DNA from: Owenia fusiformis
Lineage: Eukaryota > Annelida > Polychaeta > Sabellida > Oweniidae
Length of the DNA stretch: 64,000 nucleotides
Direction: 5' to 3'
Assembly: GCA_903813345.2 (NCBI GenBank)
Contig: CAIIXF020000005.1
Location: forward strand, 35,283,375-35,347,374
Below are positions 13,201 to 28,200 of the stretch, one piece after another. The translations under genes and the position numbers were made by a program. The number at the start of each line of letters is the position of its first letter. Positions within the stretch are counted from its first letter, which is position 1. The notes beneath the pieces were generated by a model that was not told where the DNA came from, did not search any database, and was given only the letters and a program-made list of their open reading frames with translations.

Positions 13201-16200
13201 GATAAAATGTATGTGATACCATATAATGTATATCTGCTCAATGGAACATGTGGCACCAAATCTTTTAGTGTTGAAATAGTACCAAATCATGTTGTGGTTT
13301 AAAATATTGTCGATGCCATGGTCGATAAGTAACTATTTCAGGTGTAGAAATTTTCCATCCAACAGATTTTTGCAAGATTTAGTTATTTGTATTTTTATTA
13401 ACAAGGGGACATAAATTGTTGGGTGGTGATTTGCCCCGACCCTTTATGTTTGCATCCTCCTAAGCAGGTGTACAGAATCCGTACCTCCTTCCCCCCTGCT
13501 ATAACCAATTTGGAAGCGTCCAATTAAACTGAGTCATGTGATCTAATTATGCTTATAGCAGGGTGTAAAAAGAAAGAAAATATTCTGGATTTTTAAGCCC
13601 TGTGATCGGAGGATGTACGTTTGAATTTATGAAAATTACGTATTGATTAAAAACTTGCAGGTGCTTATGAAAGACATAGTGACGCCAGTGCCACCAGAGG
13701 AAGTTCGCCACGTCATGAAGAAATGTCTCGAGAATGCAGCATTGGTCAACTATCAGAGAGTCTCAGAGTACGCCAGAATAGAAGGTATGTACCACTATCT
13801 GTAAATAATAAACAAATATCCAACTCTTTAGGGTTATACTTAAAATATGTTGCATGCCTACAAAAATATATTCCATTCTGAAATGTGTCAATTTCTCTAC
13901 GACCTACACTCCAAATATACTTCCCTTGCACTTAGAATAAAGGACTTAAAGGAAACATATGTTGTATCTTTGAAATGTATTCTTTATAAAAAGTTGGATA
14001 CTATAAAACTCTTCCTATGCTCTATGAATATACTTGTTTTGGTGTATTTCATGTAAGATTCTACATCTCTGCCAGTTATGAAATTATTTAAGGATCTATG
14101 AAGTAATCTTGCATTTCCATACTTTTTGCTTGGGGTGTAAGCTAAGATGTATGTTGTTCACCTTCGTGGTGTCTTTAATTGTATTGGCTTGAAAATAATA
14201 AAGAAACATATCTCTTTCTATTTCATCGTATTTTTCAAGATCTGTCATCATGTCTAATCGTAATCAAAAAGCATACCCTGAAATAATTAAATTTAGGCTA
14301 GTCTCACTGGGGATGTTTTATCAATTGTTAAATGAAAAATGAAAAGGTGCCTAATGCCCAAGATTATTTCACCACACACTCTCTATTTCCTGTTTAAACT
14401 TCATCAAAGGGTAAAAAAGGGTGAATAAAGGGTAAATTTTTTTTCAATTCAATTTCAAGTTTTGCAATTCCAATAGGTGTCCATGAATCATTACAGTGCT
14501 ACCATGTAATGTTGTGTATCTATGTCTAATCATGGTGCTGTATGCTATACTAAGAGTCAATCACTGCTAAACCTAAAAATGATCAATGAAACACATAGAG
14601 GTAATGGGAATCGGAAAATGCCTTAAATAGAAATATTTTGGCTCATTTATAAGCTCTAATGGACCCCTTATTTGGATGTCCATTCTTATAAATTGTTGTA
14701 TTTCTCACAGATCTGAATGTCATCTGATCCTTTTTCTGCTGCTTCTAATAGGGGGTAGGTAAAGCTGTTGGAACAGCTTCAAAACTGAATAAAGTTCTAT
14801 ATCGTTAATTCCGACCGCTTTTTTAAGTTTTCTCTCAGTAGAATAGAGCTTTGCCTACAACGTTAACTTATGCTGGTTATTGCATGCTAATTCTGTTATG
14901 TTACTTAACCATTAATGAAATATTTTTTTGTTTCCACATTTAATACATTAGTGTTGCTAGTAGAGTGAGTGCTCTTCATTAGTAAGCACCTGCTCTCTCT
15001 ATTGCTCCAAAGAAAATAGGTCTTCATACTTTTACTTTCAATTATGTTTTCACGATTTTTTCAGGTATTATAAGCCTCAGGATAGTTGATTAATGTAATG
15101 TAAAAAAGTATAGGAATTATTTTTAGGGGTACATTCTATAAATGGACTATATATATGGTGTATGGTAGATGCTTTGTGTATTCATACTAGTGCAAAGGCA
15201 ATATCTACCCAGAAAAACTAGGGGAACCTGGGGCAAAACGGCCAAGGTGGGGAAAACAGCCCATCTCGTTTGCTTTTTAGAATAAAATGTATTGGGCTGA
15301 AGGAATGGTTCTTGAATTCTGTGTGTACCAGAAAGATAACAAATATAATGCATAAAGATAATGAATATGATAACAAATCATTATTGAAAAAAATGTGATC
15401 ATCTTGCCCAGGGTTCCCCTATTTGTGTTTTGAGATAGAAGTGGTTGAACAATGCTTTTCATTTTGAATAACTTAAAGGCACTCTATTAAGCTAGAACAG
15501 TATAGTACACATTGTTTAAATGAAAAATACAGGAGAATAGCAGGTATGTCACCACATTATCCCACATTATGTGCTTTTTAGAATTTTTTTTTATTTAATC
15601 TAAAGGCTAGATTTATTGCTGCAAATAGTTTCAATAGACCAGCTTTGATAAATCATACCTTTGATATATACCTACGAGTAGTACTGTATATTAAATATGC
15701 CAGTGATAAAACCACCATATATGGCAACACTGGAAAATACAAATCATTTAATTAAATGAGAATTGGTATACATATAGAATACAACATTATTAATAAGTAC
15801 TGTCCAGTTACAGAAACTGTTTTTTTATTCTCTATATTATCCATTGATTAAAGTATCATCATTGTCATTTTAAGGCAAAGGACAAGGAGGGGCACGCCAA
15901 GGTGAACTTTTCAAAAATATTTCATTCTTAACAAGTTTTGCATATGGCATTATTATAGTTATTAAACATGCTTAGATTTTAATGATTTTTATATTTTTGT
16001 TCAAGCTTCTTATGTAGATCGCAGGATATAAATAGTGTATTTAATTTTTACAATATAAATTTTATTGTCAAAATTATAGCATTGAATTCATATTATTTTG
16101 AAGATATGGATTATGAAATGTTGATTATTAGATTAGACATATTAAGAAATTCTGTTTAATTTATGTTCTTATATGCATTCAATTATATTTCAATTACTTT

Positions 16201-19200
16201 TTAAATGTTGTCAGAAAGATAAACTGTTACCTGTATGTAACACACAGCACAACTGACTTGTAAAAATCATCGTCAAATATATCATTGAATATATTTTAAT
16301 TTGGAATTTTTCCATATTGTGTGGACTTACTAATATATTTAAGATCACTAAATAAAGCAAAAATCTGAAAATTAGGTTTATTTAAAATTATGTTTTAAGT
16401 TCTAGGTCTCAATAAACTAGTTACAATGTATATTATATTATCTTATTATAATATGAATCCGGGAGTCTTCAACATTTCTGACATGAAAAGTTCAATTTTA
16501 TTTTCATTTTAGAGCATTTAGTTCATAGTATAGGTGTACAAAAAAATGTTTAGTCAATACTTTAATGGCTATGTCCCCGGTCCCTTTTCATGTTTCATAG
16601 CAAGTACATGTATAGTTATACTGTATATGTTTTATTAGTAGAGATTTATAGTGTAGTTGATAATTTGATTTCATTCCAATATTGAAATAAAGTATATATA
16701 TTTAGCTACATATCGTGTCACTTAATAATTTTAAAAATGTCTTCACTCATTTGTCTGAAAATTTCAAGTATCAAACATGAAATGGTTTTATAGAATTTTT
16801 CAATAACTACAAACTCGAACATACAGATATTAAGCCTATATAACATTGTAGTATTGTACTAGATTTGTATTGTACAAGGTTTGTATTGTACTAGGTTTAA
16901 GGGTATGGGGTTGTAAAAGGTTGTAAGGCAATGTCTATTGTATTATGGGATGGTGGCCAATTTTCAGAGTTGTGGAAAACAAAGTTTAATTATTAATTAT
17001 GTGACAGCTGTAACCCCTTACTCTATGCGAGAATGTAAGAATGTTGTTGCCATTCTCTTGAATTTTCCCGAAAAATCAACAGTTTTCACCAACAAAATCC
17101 TCAATATCCCTCCCGAGATATCCAAATTAACTTCACTTCTCACATCTGTTGAAAATTCGACACCAGACCTGAGTGACACATATAAGTCCCTTATTCTCTT
17201 AAATTCTATTAGCCAGTCGCATTCATTTTCTGCTTAATATTTGTAGATTCCTACGATGATGGATCCCCGTCAAAACGCTTAGAGGCAATTATCCGACTTG
17301 CCGAACTTTGTATCGAAGTATTACAACAAAATGATGAACATCATGCTGAGGTAAAAGCTCTAAGTATTGCACTGTATAGTCTTACATGCTGAATATTTGA
17401 ACGTGTCTTGTAGCGTAATGCTAATATAATTGCTAAGATTATGTATACTGTTCTATAGGAATCGTGAGAAATTCTAATGGCAAATCTTTCGATATCCAGG
17501 GGCAATTTCTCAATTTTTAGGACTTACATCTCGATTTTCTGGTCCGATTTCTAAATTTTGAACAGATCCATATGATTTGTTGGATTAAAAAATTTTCTGA
17601 CTTTTCCTGAGAATTTGCCCCATTTTGAAGAACCTGTATATAAGTATAGGTGGTGGTGGGTCATTAAGGCTTTAGGGTAATGCTGAATTCCTTGTGGCAT
17701 TTTTGAAGACTTTCTCTGCTGATTTTAAGTTGTTTTAAGAGTGAATGTTTGACTGAGATGTGTGAGTACATAGTTTCCTAATAGTTAAAATGCCATGAAA
17801 ATACACTATAGACATACTGGTGTCTTCCTTAATAGTGTAGAAATAAATAAATAAGAAGTTAAATAACATCAGTCTTGGTGTAGCCCAAATGACATTTTAA
17901 CTAATAGGGTGTTTGGCTGTGATCAGAGTGGGCAAGGTTTCTAATGAAGATTTTTTGTATAACAACCTATTTCGGTTCTTTTTCTCTCTCTCATTGCTAT
18001 CTATTTAAGGCATGTTTTTCATAAAATCTACATCTTACCTTTATCTGTTCATACTATTTATTTCAAAAAAGCCTTGTATCATTTAAATTATTTTATTCCT
18101 CTATTTTATTTCATAAGTTAATCTACATACCTCTAGAAACACACAAATGCATGCTAACAAAGTCTTATGGAAGAGACAATAATAGGAACTTTATCTGTAC
18201 AACTGAAAATCAGTACTTGGATGTATGGAATTATGGTCCTCAAAGGATAAGTTCTCCCCTTCGTAGTATTGACTTGCCTAATTGAGTTTATTGGTACAAG
18301 GAAAGTAGTTGTAACTAGGTGGTTGGAAAAACAAATTGAAGGAAACATAATCCCTTGGGGTCATAATGTTACACATTCATGTACAAGTTCCATTTAAAAC
18401 ATGTCTAGATTAACCTCCAAGAATTGCCATACATGCATTAAAGATTAAACATTAATAAATGTATGGCAGTTCTTGTAATTAACATATGTTTTAACATAAT
18501 TTGTCCCCAATACTTCCATATAATCCCATATGATAGTACAATATGGTTTATACTGTTCTGTTGATTTAGCATGACCCTATTGTTAAAGTCCTGACATCAT
18601 CTGTTTGACCTGACATCATTTGTCCAACATGACATCATTAACCTGTCTTCAAAGTTTTTGCCATAGTTTGTCTTTTTTCATAATAATATGGTAATTTAAA
18701 ATTCCCTAACATCAAGTTCTTTAACATACTAGTAAGCCTACACCCTTAATACAACTATTGTTTTGTATTCATTTGAATTTATTTTGCAAACTGTACAAAA
18801 ATCACAATTAAGTTACTATGGCAAAACCTTGAAAGACTTTAGCAAGCAACTTATGTACTTCTTTGCCGTAAAGTTCTTTCCTTTCTTATTTATCCACCTT
18901 GTGTGTTTCTGGTATAAAGGCGTGTCATTTTTATGTCACCACCACAAGTGGTGACATATCGTTATAGTCTCATACACAAGTGGTGACATATTGTTATAGT
19001 CTCCAATTTTTGTGGATGGGGTTTGGCAGTTGGTGTTTGGCAGTCGGCATCTGTAACAAATGGCAGGTGGTGACATTTTGCATGTTAATGCCTTGTTCTG
19101 TTTATTGTCACATAGAACTCGTATGAGTTCAGAAACTATGTAAGATCAAAAACTATCATGGGTTAGGCAACCAAGTTGACTTAAGTCTATCTACAATAGT

Positions 19201-22200
19201 ATATTAATTCATCACAAAGAAATATATATTTGTCTTTAGTGTATATTTGGCAGTAACTTTAAGTATATCAAAAAGATGGCAAAAGTAGCGTTATCATCAT
19301 ATAACCTGCATATATATATTTTCCCAATATGTTCCCAGCTCTCATCTTTGAAAACACTGTAGTTCCAATTGCAAACATCTTTGATTTTAGTATCCTTTAT
19401 ATATATAAAATGTTATTTTTTGGTAAAAATGGCAAAGGTGTTGTAAAAATAGCAAAGTAAGCCAGTCATTGTCCTCTGAAACATATTTTAAAACGTACCC
19501 CCCCCCCCATCTTTGAAAGCTGGTTTGGTATTTTCCCTAATTTCTAAAGACTTGGTTTGACCTCTAAGCTAAACCTATGATTTCAGTTTTCTTTTTTCAT
19601 TTGTTACTGTTGATAACAGAGTATTGGGTAAAATAATGTATGCATTATATAAAAATTGCAGTGTTTTCAAAAGTAAGTTGTATTTAAAATGCATGTGTTA
19701 AGTTAGTAAATGCAATCCTTAAAATTAATTATTTATTCTGATTTATTCATTTGTTTGTTTTTTCTTATTATTCTGCATATTTATTCTGCAGTCATATTGG
19801 GTTAACATTTTATAAAATTTTGAAAAATGACTTAAATTTGTCATTCCATAATTTCTTTGGTATTTTCAAACATGAGTATGTTTTAAATAGAGAGAATGTG
19901 ATATAGACAGGAAATTGTACTATACTGTTAAAAACATTGTGTACTTTTGCTTACACTTGTATACTGCACTTCAACCAAAATATTTGATTGGATTCATCAA
20001 AAAAATCTTGGATTGCATTTCTAACTGTACCAATCGTTGTAACTGAATTAATCATATTTGATGTACTTCCTTTTCCAACAATCTCATTGGCTACGTATCA
20101 GGCATTTTTGGCGGTGAGTTTGGTTTGAAATCATCCAATTTTTAACATGTTTTACAATTTTGGCTTTAAATATGAATTTCATTGGTGATTGGGTTATGGT
20201 CTTCAATTACATTGTATTAGCTTTTTTAAGCGAAGATTCTTTGTTTTTCCATCTATAAATGATAAGACATCAATTCTTAAATATATTGTATATGTTTTGT
20301 TTAAGTGCGTCACACGACCATCTGTAAAAGTGTTTTGTAATCCTTTGTCTCAACCATGTATATAACTGTACTTTATGATTATGTACTATTTCTTGGTATT
20401 TTTCTCTTATTGCCATATTTGGCTTGCCTGACCATATTTGGGCGTGTTGTGACTGTTATGGTGTGTGGGATTTTAGAAAGCGAAGGTATTTTTATCATTA
20501 TTATTACATTATATTACATTTTGGATGTCATTTTTGTGAATGGCTTTTCACATGATCTTAGGCTAATAGCTTCACATTATCTAATTACATGTAGTAGAAA
20601 AATGTTTGAGAAAATGTGACATATAGAACATGTATATGTAGATCCATATTTGAAATGATCACACACATTTTCCCAGGCATTTTAGGATGCACAGTCTGCT
20701 TCAGTAAAATCGACATTTCTCATTTTTGTTGAATTTACTGAGGCAGTTTTTTACCTTAGAGCACAGAGCTACTGCAATATGTCTATTTTACTGGATTTGT
20801 TTACCCTTGGTCATTAAGGAGAACAGAATAACTTTAAGATGTTTGTAGCTCTGTGCATCATTTGGTGTGATTTTTACTCAAGGTTGAAGATTGTGTCACC
20901 CGCTGCGTACCATATGGGTTTTTAAAAGAACCGTCCAAGTAAGATTGGGAAAAGGTTTTAGAAAATAAAAGTGATTCTGGGAGACCCAATAATATGGGTC
21001 ACAAGAATGGCAATGCATATATTGATAGAATTCTGGCTGCCTCTGTGGTACCTCCCATATCCTGAAATTGGTGTGGTTGGTGGCACAAAGTTTAAACTAT
21101 ACTTTTACTAACATTTTAAGGGTTTCTTCTATTTTATATATTATCTGCATCAAGTCTCTGTGGACTCCTTTCCCCTATCACCTTCTGCATGGAGAATGGG
21201 GGAGAGGGGGTGGAGACAATAGATTATTGCCTTAAAGCACTTAGACCTGATTGGCTGGAACTATCCTCCAGTTTTGATTGGTCAGTCAGAGGTACACAAC
21301 CAATATAATTCGACGCTGTTAGGCATCGAAAAAATTCGGCACTGTTCCTGCACCGTTTCGACACCGTTCCGGCACCGAAACCTTCCGACACCAAAATTTA
21401 CTACCAGACTAGTCAGTCCATTTGGTGCCGAGACGGCACTGAAATTTGGCACCGAAACGGCGTCAGCATTTTGGGGGTGTATACATTTCACTGTACAGTC
21501 TACCTCTGTAGAAACAACTGTTGACCTATTTGGCATACTCTCTACTGCAAACTCTCCCAGTCATCAATGAAATCTTTGGAATATCAGAGGTATTCAACCA
21601 GTCTACTTCTACAGAGGTCAACAGTTATGTACTGTAAAGTCTCTATATTATGGATAATGGTCAGTACTAGGTGCTTTAGGACATTTTTATTATTACATTG
21701 AATGCTGGTATGTATTTACATTATTGCTATGATATTATTATATGTGTTGTACCTTTTAACAAATTAATGAAAAGCAAGCACTTTTAATTGGTAGTAAAGG
21801 GGCATCATATTAGATACTAGTATTTTATTATGTCCCAAACTTAATGTTGGGATATATATGGCAAAACAAGTATATGTTATTATGTCCATGTGTTTCTATG
21901 ATTTTTCAAAAATTTTTGAGAATCCTTTGTATTGTGTTTAAATTTCTGAAGCATCAAGCATGAAAACTGTGAATGGTTTGAAATTTTATTTTATGAACTG
22001 CAACATACTATTCTGATCTTGTTCATCTTTAAGGTAGACAATTTGATCAAATTATCTCTGGAGTTGAAAAAAAGATCTGTTTTTGCATATCTATTTCTGT
22101 TGAACTTGTTGTTTACTATTATTCAAAACCCGATTGACATTTTTTTCGCTCAATAGGTTTAGAAATTTTTGCAATAGGCTGGGAACAATTTACACATACA

Positions 22201-25200
22201 TTTTTGGATCTTATGCACTTAGGTTATAGGGCATGTTCACCTTAGTTTGGAGACATTTTGCACAATGGTAATGGAGCATTTTTCACTCATGGGATGGGTC
22301 ATTTTGCATATCATTTTCGGTCATTTTGAGATATCTGGTTGGGAGACATTTTGTGCTGAAGCCTTGGTGCAGTTTGAGGACATTTTGCACAGAAGCATTG
22401 GAGCATTTTTCACTTATGGTGCAGGTCATTTTGCATATTAGTCAGGGGCAATTTAAATATGGTTGGAGCCATTTTATGCAAAAGCTTTTTCGGGCATTTT
22501 TCACATACTGTGTGGTTTGGACATTTTTAACATAAGTAAAGGCACTTTAATGACATTTAACCATTAGCTGCCTTATGGAGGAAATATGTTTATAAGTAGA
22601 TCTACATTGATGTTTAGAGCGTGTCTGTAGAATCTTTTTGAGATGATCATTTTAAGTAAATAATGCATAAATTCTACTTAGTAAATTATTGCTTATATTT
22701 AATAAAACTAATACTTCATGTTGTACATATTTCTTTATATTATTATCATTAGCATGTTCTGAATGACAACTCATTTGTAGGAAACCTTTTTTGCACATAT
22801 TAAAAAAATATGGTATTAAATACATTGACAAAATATTAGTATATAGCACCATTAACACATGTATCACACACAAAACTATATTCATATGAACTAGTACTTT
22901 TTCAGATTTTCAGATCAACATAACATTTTACACCAAGTTCCATTTTTGGTGCAATTACTTCACCCATTTCATTGGTTATTTCAAAAATGGACCTCTGGTT
23001 CATATCGTTATTTCTGAATTTCCTATCGAGGTTTAAGAATTCAAGCATTTTAACTCATGATCAATAATAAATGATAAAAGAGAACGTGCACAAGTCGCAG
23101 TTCTAAACACAAGACTGCAAGCCGAGATTTTGGGCTCGTATACTCTGTAACTTGTTGCATTGTGTCGACGTGTTTAAATTCTTTACTTATATATGTTACA
23201 GTCATTTGCATGGTTCAGTGAACTGCTAGTGGAGCACGCAGAAATCTTTTGGTCTTTATTCGCTGTTGATATGGATGCCGTTTTGGAGATGCAACCACCA
23301 GATACATGGGATAGTTTCCCACTTTTCCAAATGCTGAATGATTACTTAAGAAACGATGGTAAGTTTGTGACCCTATTACTCTGGGCTGCGCATGTGGATA
23401 GTTTGTCAACCCAAGGGGGCTACCCTCAGTTACCTACTGCAACTAGAGTGTAAAGAGGGGGGTTTTAAAGGGGAGGAGGAATGGGGGGGTCACTAGGGCA
23501 TGATGAGTCTAATCTATTAATGTGTATCCATTTAAGGAATACCCTTTTCAAATGGCTCAAGAAGGGCTCCACCTATACTCTTTATATTAGAAATAATTCT
23601 TTGATCTAACCTATCCAATCATAAAATCTTGAATGTATTACAGGAAAGGGGGTGTCTAAGAATGAACTCTGCAAACGTCAGCATCAAAGACAACATTTTA
23701 AGAAAATTAATCATGTTTACATTTTAGATAACCTTCGAGATGGGAAATTCCATATGCATCTACGGGATGTATTTGCTCCCCAAGTTGTGAGATACGTTGA
23801 CCTTATGGAATCCAGTATTGCACAGTCCATACACAAGGGCTTTGAGAAAGAACGCTGGGAACCCCAAGGGTCAGTATAAACCTACTAAATTTCTCTAATT
23901 TATTTTACTGACTGCCACCTGTTATAAAACAAACATCAATGAATTTCTGTAAATCTTTTGAAATCCTCTCTAACTTCCTTTATCCACTTGAGATCTTTTG
24001 TTTCATTTTTTGCGTTTCTATTGAATTGTAAAGGATGAATTAAAAATGTGTTGAATGAAATATTTTGAAAATATGAATGACTAGAATGATATGTTTATGT
24101 ACAGTTGTAGATGTAAATATAGCACTGAGCACCCCATGTTAAATATTAGTAATTCCCCAACTCGTCTTAAATGTATATGGATCCACGCTTGTATTTCAAT
24201 TTAATGAAATCTACTCACTCGAAGTGTATTACTAGTATATTCTAAGTGGCTTTGATTTTGATTTATATAACAAATTACTGACATTTTGTGAAACTTTTAG
24301 AAGTCTTTTTTTGAAATAACCAAAAAATACAGAGTGGATCTTATACAATTATCTGTACTGAAAAACTGTACATAAAATTCTGAAAATCTTAATATTGTAG
24401 TAATTTTGAGAATGAACATGACTGTATTACCAGCCATCTAGGCTACTCAGATAGAATTTTGGTGTTGTTACTCTGGAGATTTTGCAATCTCACTTATAAC
24501 TTATGTACTTGTAACTTATAAAGTTACTTATAACTATAATGGATATTGAAGCGATTTTTATGTCACCACCATAAGTGATGACATATTGTTATAGATGTCT
24601 CCAACCTTTTTGTGGATGGTGTTCGGCGTCTGTAACAAATGATGTCTGTAACAAATGGCAGGTGGTGACATTTTGCATGTTTATGCCTTGTCTAGTTCTT
24701 ATGTTTATGCCTAAGCAGTTTATTATAGTATAAGTAACTATAAGTTACTATATGTGAGCTTGCAAATCTTCATCATTGTGTTTTAAACACCTAATGAATG
24801 GCAATGAATGAATTTTACCTTCACTGTAAATGGCTCTCTCTGCTTCTGTGTATTACAGGCGTGGGTAAGGTCTTTCTTTTAAACTTGGACCATCATTCAG
24901 TTCAACTTGTAGCTTTTTACTCTGTTATGTTTAATAGAGGATGTTGGTGCCAGGGGTCATTTCTCAAGTTTGTTTGCCATTTGTAACTTCAATGATTGAC
25001 ATTTGTTATTTTGTACACCATTGGTTTCCTAGCAAGGTTCATAGACTCCCTAATCAACATAAAATAGTCTCCATTAAAATACCCTTTAATCTATATGTAG
25101 CGCTCTTCATCTTACTTGAAATACTCTCTAACCTAGTATAGAATATTTTTAACTCTTTATAGGATACTCCATGTACTCTCTTGACAATGTAGAAGACTCT

Positions 25201-28200
25201 AATTTAGGCAGAATGTCTCTACTCTCTAATCTATGTAAACTGAAATACTCAACAAATAATTTTTTTAATCTACAAAGAAGACCATCTTCTCTATAAAATT
25301 ATATCTAAACTGTTTTGTTTGAGAAATGGCACCCTGTTAATTAAGCTATATATAGCCCTTGTTTAATATAATCTAACAATCATATATACTTGAATTAGTT
25401 AAATGCTCTGTCTTATCAATTTTATTTATTTACCTTATTTAAAGAGGTACTTTCTGTTTAATATCTGTTTCAAAATTATTCTTTCTAAACTTTAATCATA
25501 CGTTTATAGCCAACCCATGAGAAAAGTATGAAATGATTCTATTGAACAAAAATCCAAATTCTCAAAGTCATTTTTTTGATTTCAAAATCTAAGTGGTTAT
25601 ATAAACCATACATTCATCTACAATAGTGATTAGGATATCTTCATTTTGCTCATAGCTACTAAAAATAAAGATTAAAGATAGTGCCACTTTAATGCATAAA
25701 TGTAGGAATGGTTTTAGTGTATTAAGAGGCCAACTATTGCATGATCATTTATATTCTGTCATATCCTTCATTGGTGTCCAAGTATTTTGTGTTATGATCA
25801 TTCTTATGATAAAAGGTGTGCCCTGTATATATATGTTTCATCTGTAGAGAAATACACAAGCTCGTGTTTTGGATATATTTGCCAAAACCTAGTCTAGCTA
25901 CAAGCCCTTGCACACTCGTGTAAAGTGTTTAATCAAATAGAGGGGGTCACAGAGGCTTGTAGCTAGACTAGCCAAAACCCTGAAAATCTATTGCTGTAAA
26001 TCTCCCAGTCTACAATTCCCAGGCTCAAGGGGATTATTTTTGGCTTTTTTCTAGACAATAAAACATAAATCTTTCAGAATATGATACCCCATGGAGTATA
26101 GAATCAGCTATGTGGTGGTATGTTTTGGCCGGGGTTTATGGGGGGATGGGGGGCTTCTATATGTGTATCTCGGGAAGGTCCTGTAACAATGGAAATTCCA
26201 TAATAGAGATCTTTCCGGATAGATACCCTTGACTTATCATTTATTACAAAAATTCCACATTTTATTTTATTACTACATACAGACATAGGTATGAATAATG
26301 AGCTGTGTGAAGTGTCGTGAATTTATTTGTAGATGTGAATAGTTCAGTACTAATTCAACACAAGCTCACAGTATTTCTACTTTCAAATACATGTCTGGCA
26401 TTCACAAACTTTTGTTCCACTCAAAATGCAATTTCACACTGCAGTGTAGGCCTAATATAATGTTCACTTTCACATATTTCTCAATGTATTTTTGACACAA
26501 TTTTTGTTTGTATACTTTACTTCTGTACTTTCCTTCATTTACTCTTGAATCAACTTTTGAGCAGATTTTTAGAATTACAAGAATGATCATTAATTATTTT
26601 CGGGGGTCTATCAGAAGTATAATCTAAATCCCTTGTTTTGATTGTTTTGTTTGGTTTGCAAAATCCTACCTAGGCTTATATAATTTACCAAAACTTCTGA
26701 TCAATTGTTTTTAGGTCAAATGTTTTCTGTCCTATAACAATTTTCAGATAAATGAAAATGGCCATTCATCTGAGCCAATTCCTCATATTCACTTTATGAA
26801 GGTCTATGTCGATGACATTTATCCCCCCTCTTTCCTTGCTTCATTATTGAGAAATCAGCTTTTTTGATCAAGTTTTTTTCTGAATGATGCCATTTAGGCT
26901 TTACTTCATGGCTCTTTATTTAGCCCGATGGACCCCTTTATTTTTTTGTTATGTCACCTCCACAAGTAGAGACATATTGTTATTGTCTCCAACTTTTTTA
27001 TGGATATTGTTCGGTGTTTGACAGTTGGCATCTGTAACAAATGGCAGGTAGTGACATTTTGCATGTTAATGCCTTGTCTTTTTTATCGCACTTTGAAAAA
27101 GTGCTATATTGTCGTCGTCTTGTGCTGTTGGGCGGGTGTGCGTGCGGGCGGGCGGGACATAAACCAAATCTTGTCATCAAATTTCCAGGATAACTGCTTA
27201 CCTGTTCAACTTGAAATTTTTACAGATGCAAGAGCAGACTAGTACCAAGATCTGATTAGGTTAAGGGCATGCTGGGTAAACTACGTGGCGGCCATTTTGA
27301 ATTTTTCAACAAATCTTGTCATCAAAATATCAGGAAAACCACTTATCCGTTCAACTTGAAATTTTTACAGATGCAAGAGCAGACTATTGCCAAGATCTGA
27401 TTAGGTTTTGGGTATGCTGGCTGAATTACATGGTGGCCATTTTGAATTTTTCAATTTGGCGGCCATTTTGAATTTTTCAACTTGCTCCAAATTGACCAAA
27501 TTTTTTTTAAAAAAACATCTACAAGTTCTCAGAAGTTCATATCTGACCTTAGATTTCAGATTTGACCTTTCGTTCACCTTCAGTGACCTTGAAAAGGTCA
27601 AAAAAGTTGATTTTCTAAATTGATATTTTGGATTTCAATTTAGGTCAGCTTAATTACAAAACACCTACTGAGGTCTGAAAAAGTTAAATTTTCAAGGTCG
27701 AAGGTCAAGGTCATTAAACTAGGTCACAAATGATGTTATCCAAGTTTCTCAAAGTTTGAGACTACAAATCAATTCCTGTCATCAAAATTCCAAGAAAACC
27801 GCTAACCTGTTCAACTTGAAATTTTTACACATGCAATAGTAGACTAGTGCCAAGATCTGATTAGGTTAAGGGCATGCTGGGTAAACTACGTGGCGGCCAT
27901 TTTGAATTTTTCAACAAATCTTGTCATCAAAATTCCAGGAAAACCACTTATCCGTTCAACTTGAAATTTTTACAGATGCAAGAGCAGACTATTGCCAAGA
28001 TCTGATTAGGTTTTGGGTATGCTGGCTGAATTACATGGTGGCCATTTTGAATTTTTCAATTTGGCGGCCATTTTGAATTTTTCAACTTGCTCCAAATTGA
28101 CCAAATTTTTTTTTTAAAAACATCTACAAGTTCTCAGAAGTTCAAATCTGACCTTAGATTTCAGATTTGACCTTTTGTTGACCTTCAGTGACCTTGAAAA

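Larger units (their letters stand above)
13785..17246 (+). other. CADPS intron region
   Basis: Holds the optional 27-nt exon at 15875 and a MITE at 15221-15419. The rest is AT-rich sequence in which I recognise no gene; an open stretch before 17246 shows no family resemblance. Confidence 0.6.
17351..23201 (+). other. CADPS long intron
   Basis: A 5.85-kb intron. It contains one TGTCACCACC repeat copy, a GC-richer CGGCACCGAAAC motif cluster at 21310-21470, a degenerate 127-bp repeat at 22250-22530 and a possible 12-nt microexon at 20102-20113. Nothing else is recognised. Confidence 0.6.

Noticed and set aside
16938-17237. A 99-codon frame just upstream of the CADPS exon at 17247
   Set aside because: It ends in a stop 9 nt before the exon's acceptor, has no resemblance to CAPS or any family I know, and no splice signals make it part of the gene.
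27000-27623. Short frames on both strands around the GGGCGGGCGGG stretch
   Set aside because: They fall inside the tandem-repeat body of a mobile element and recur imperfectly in the next unit with stops.
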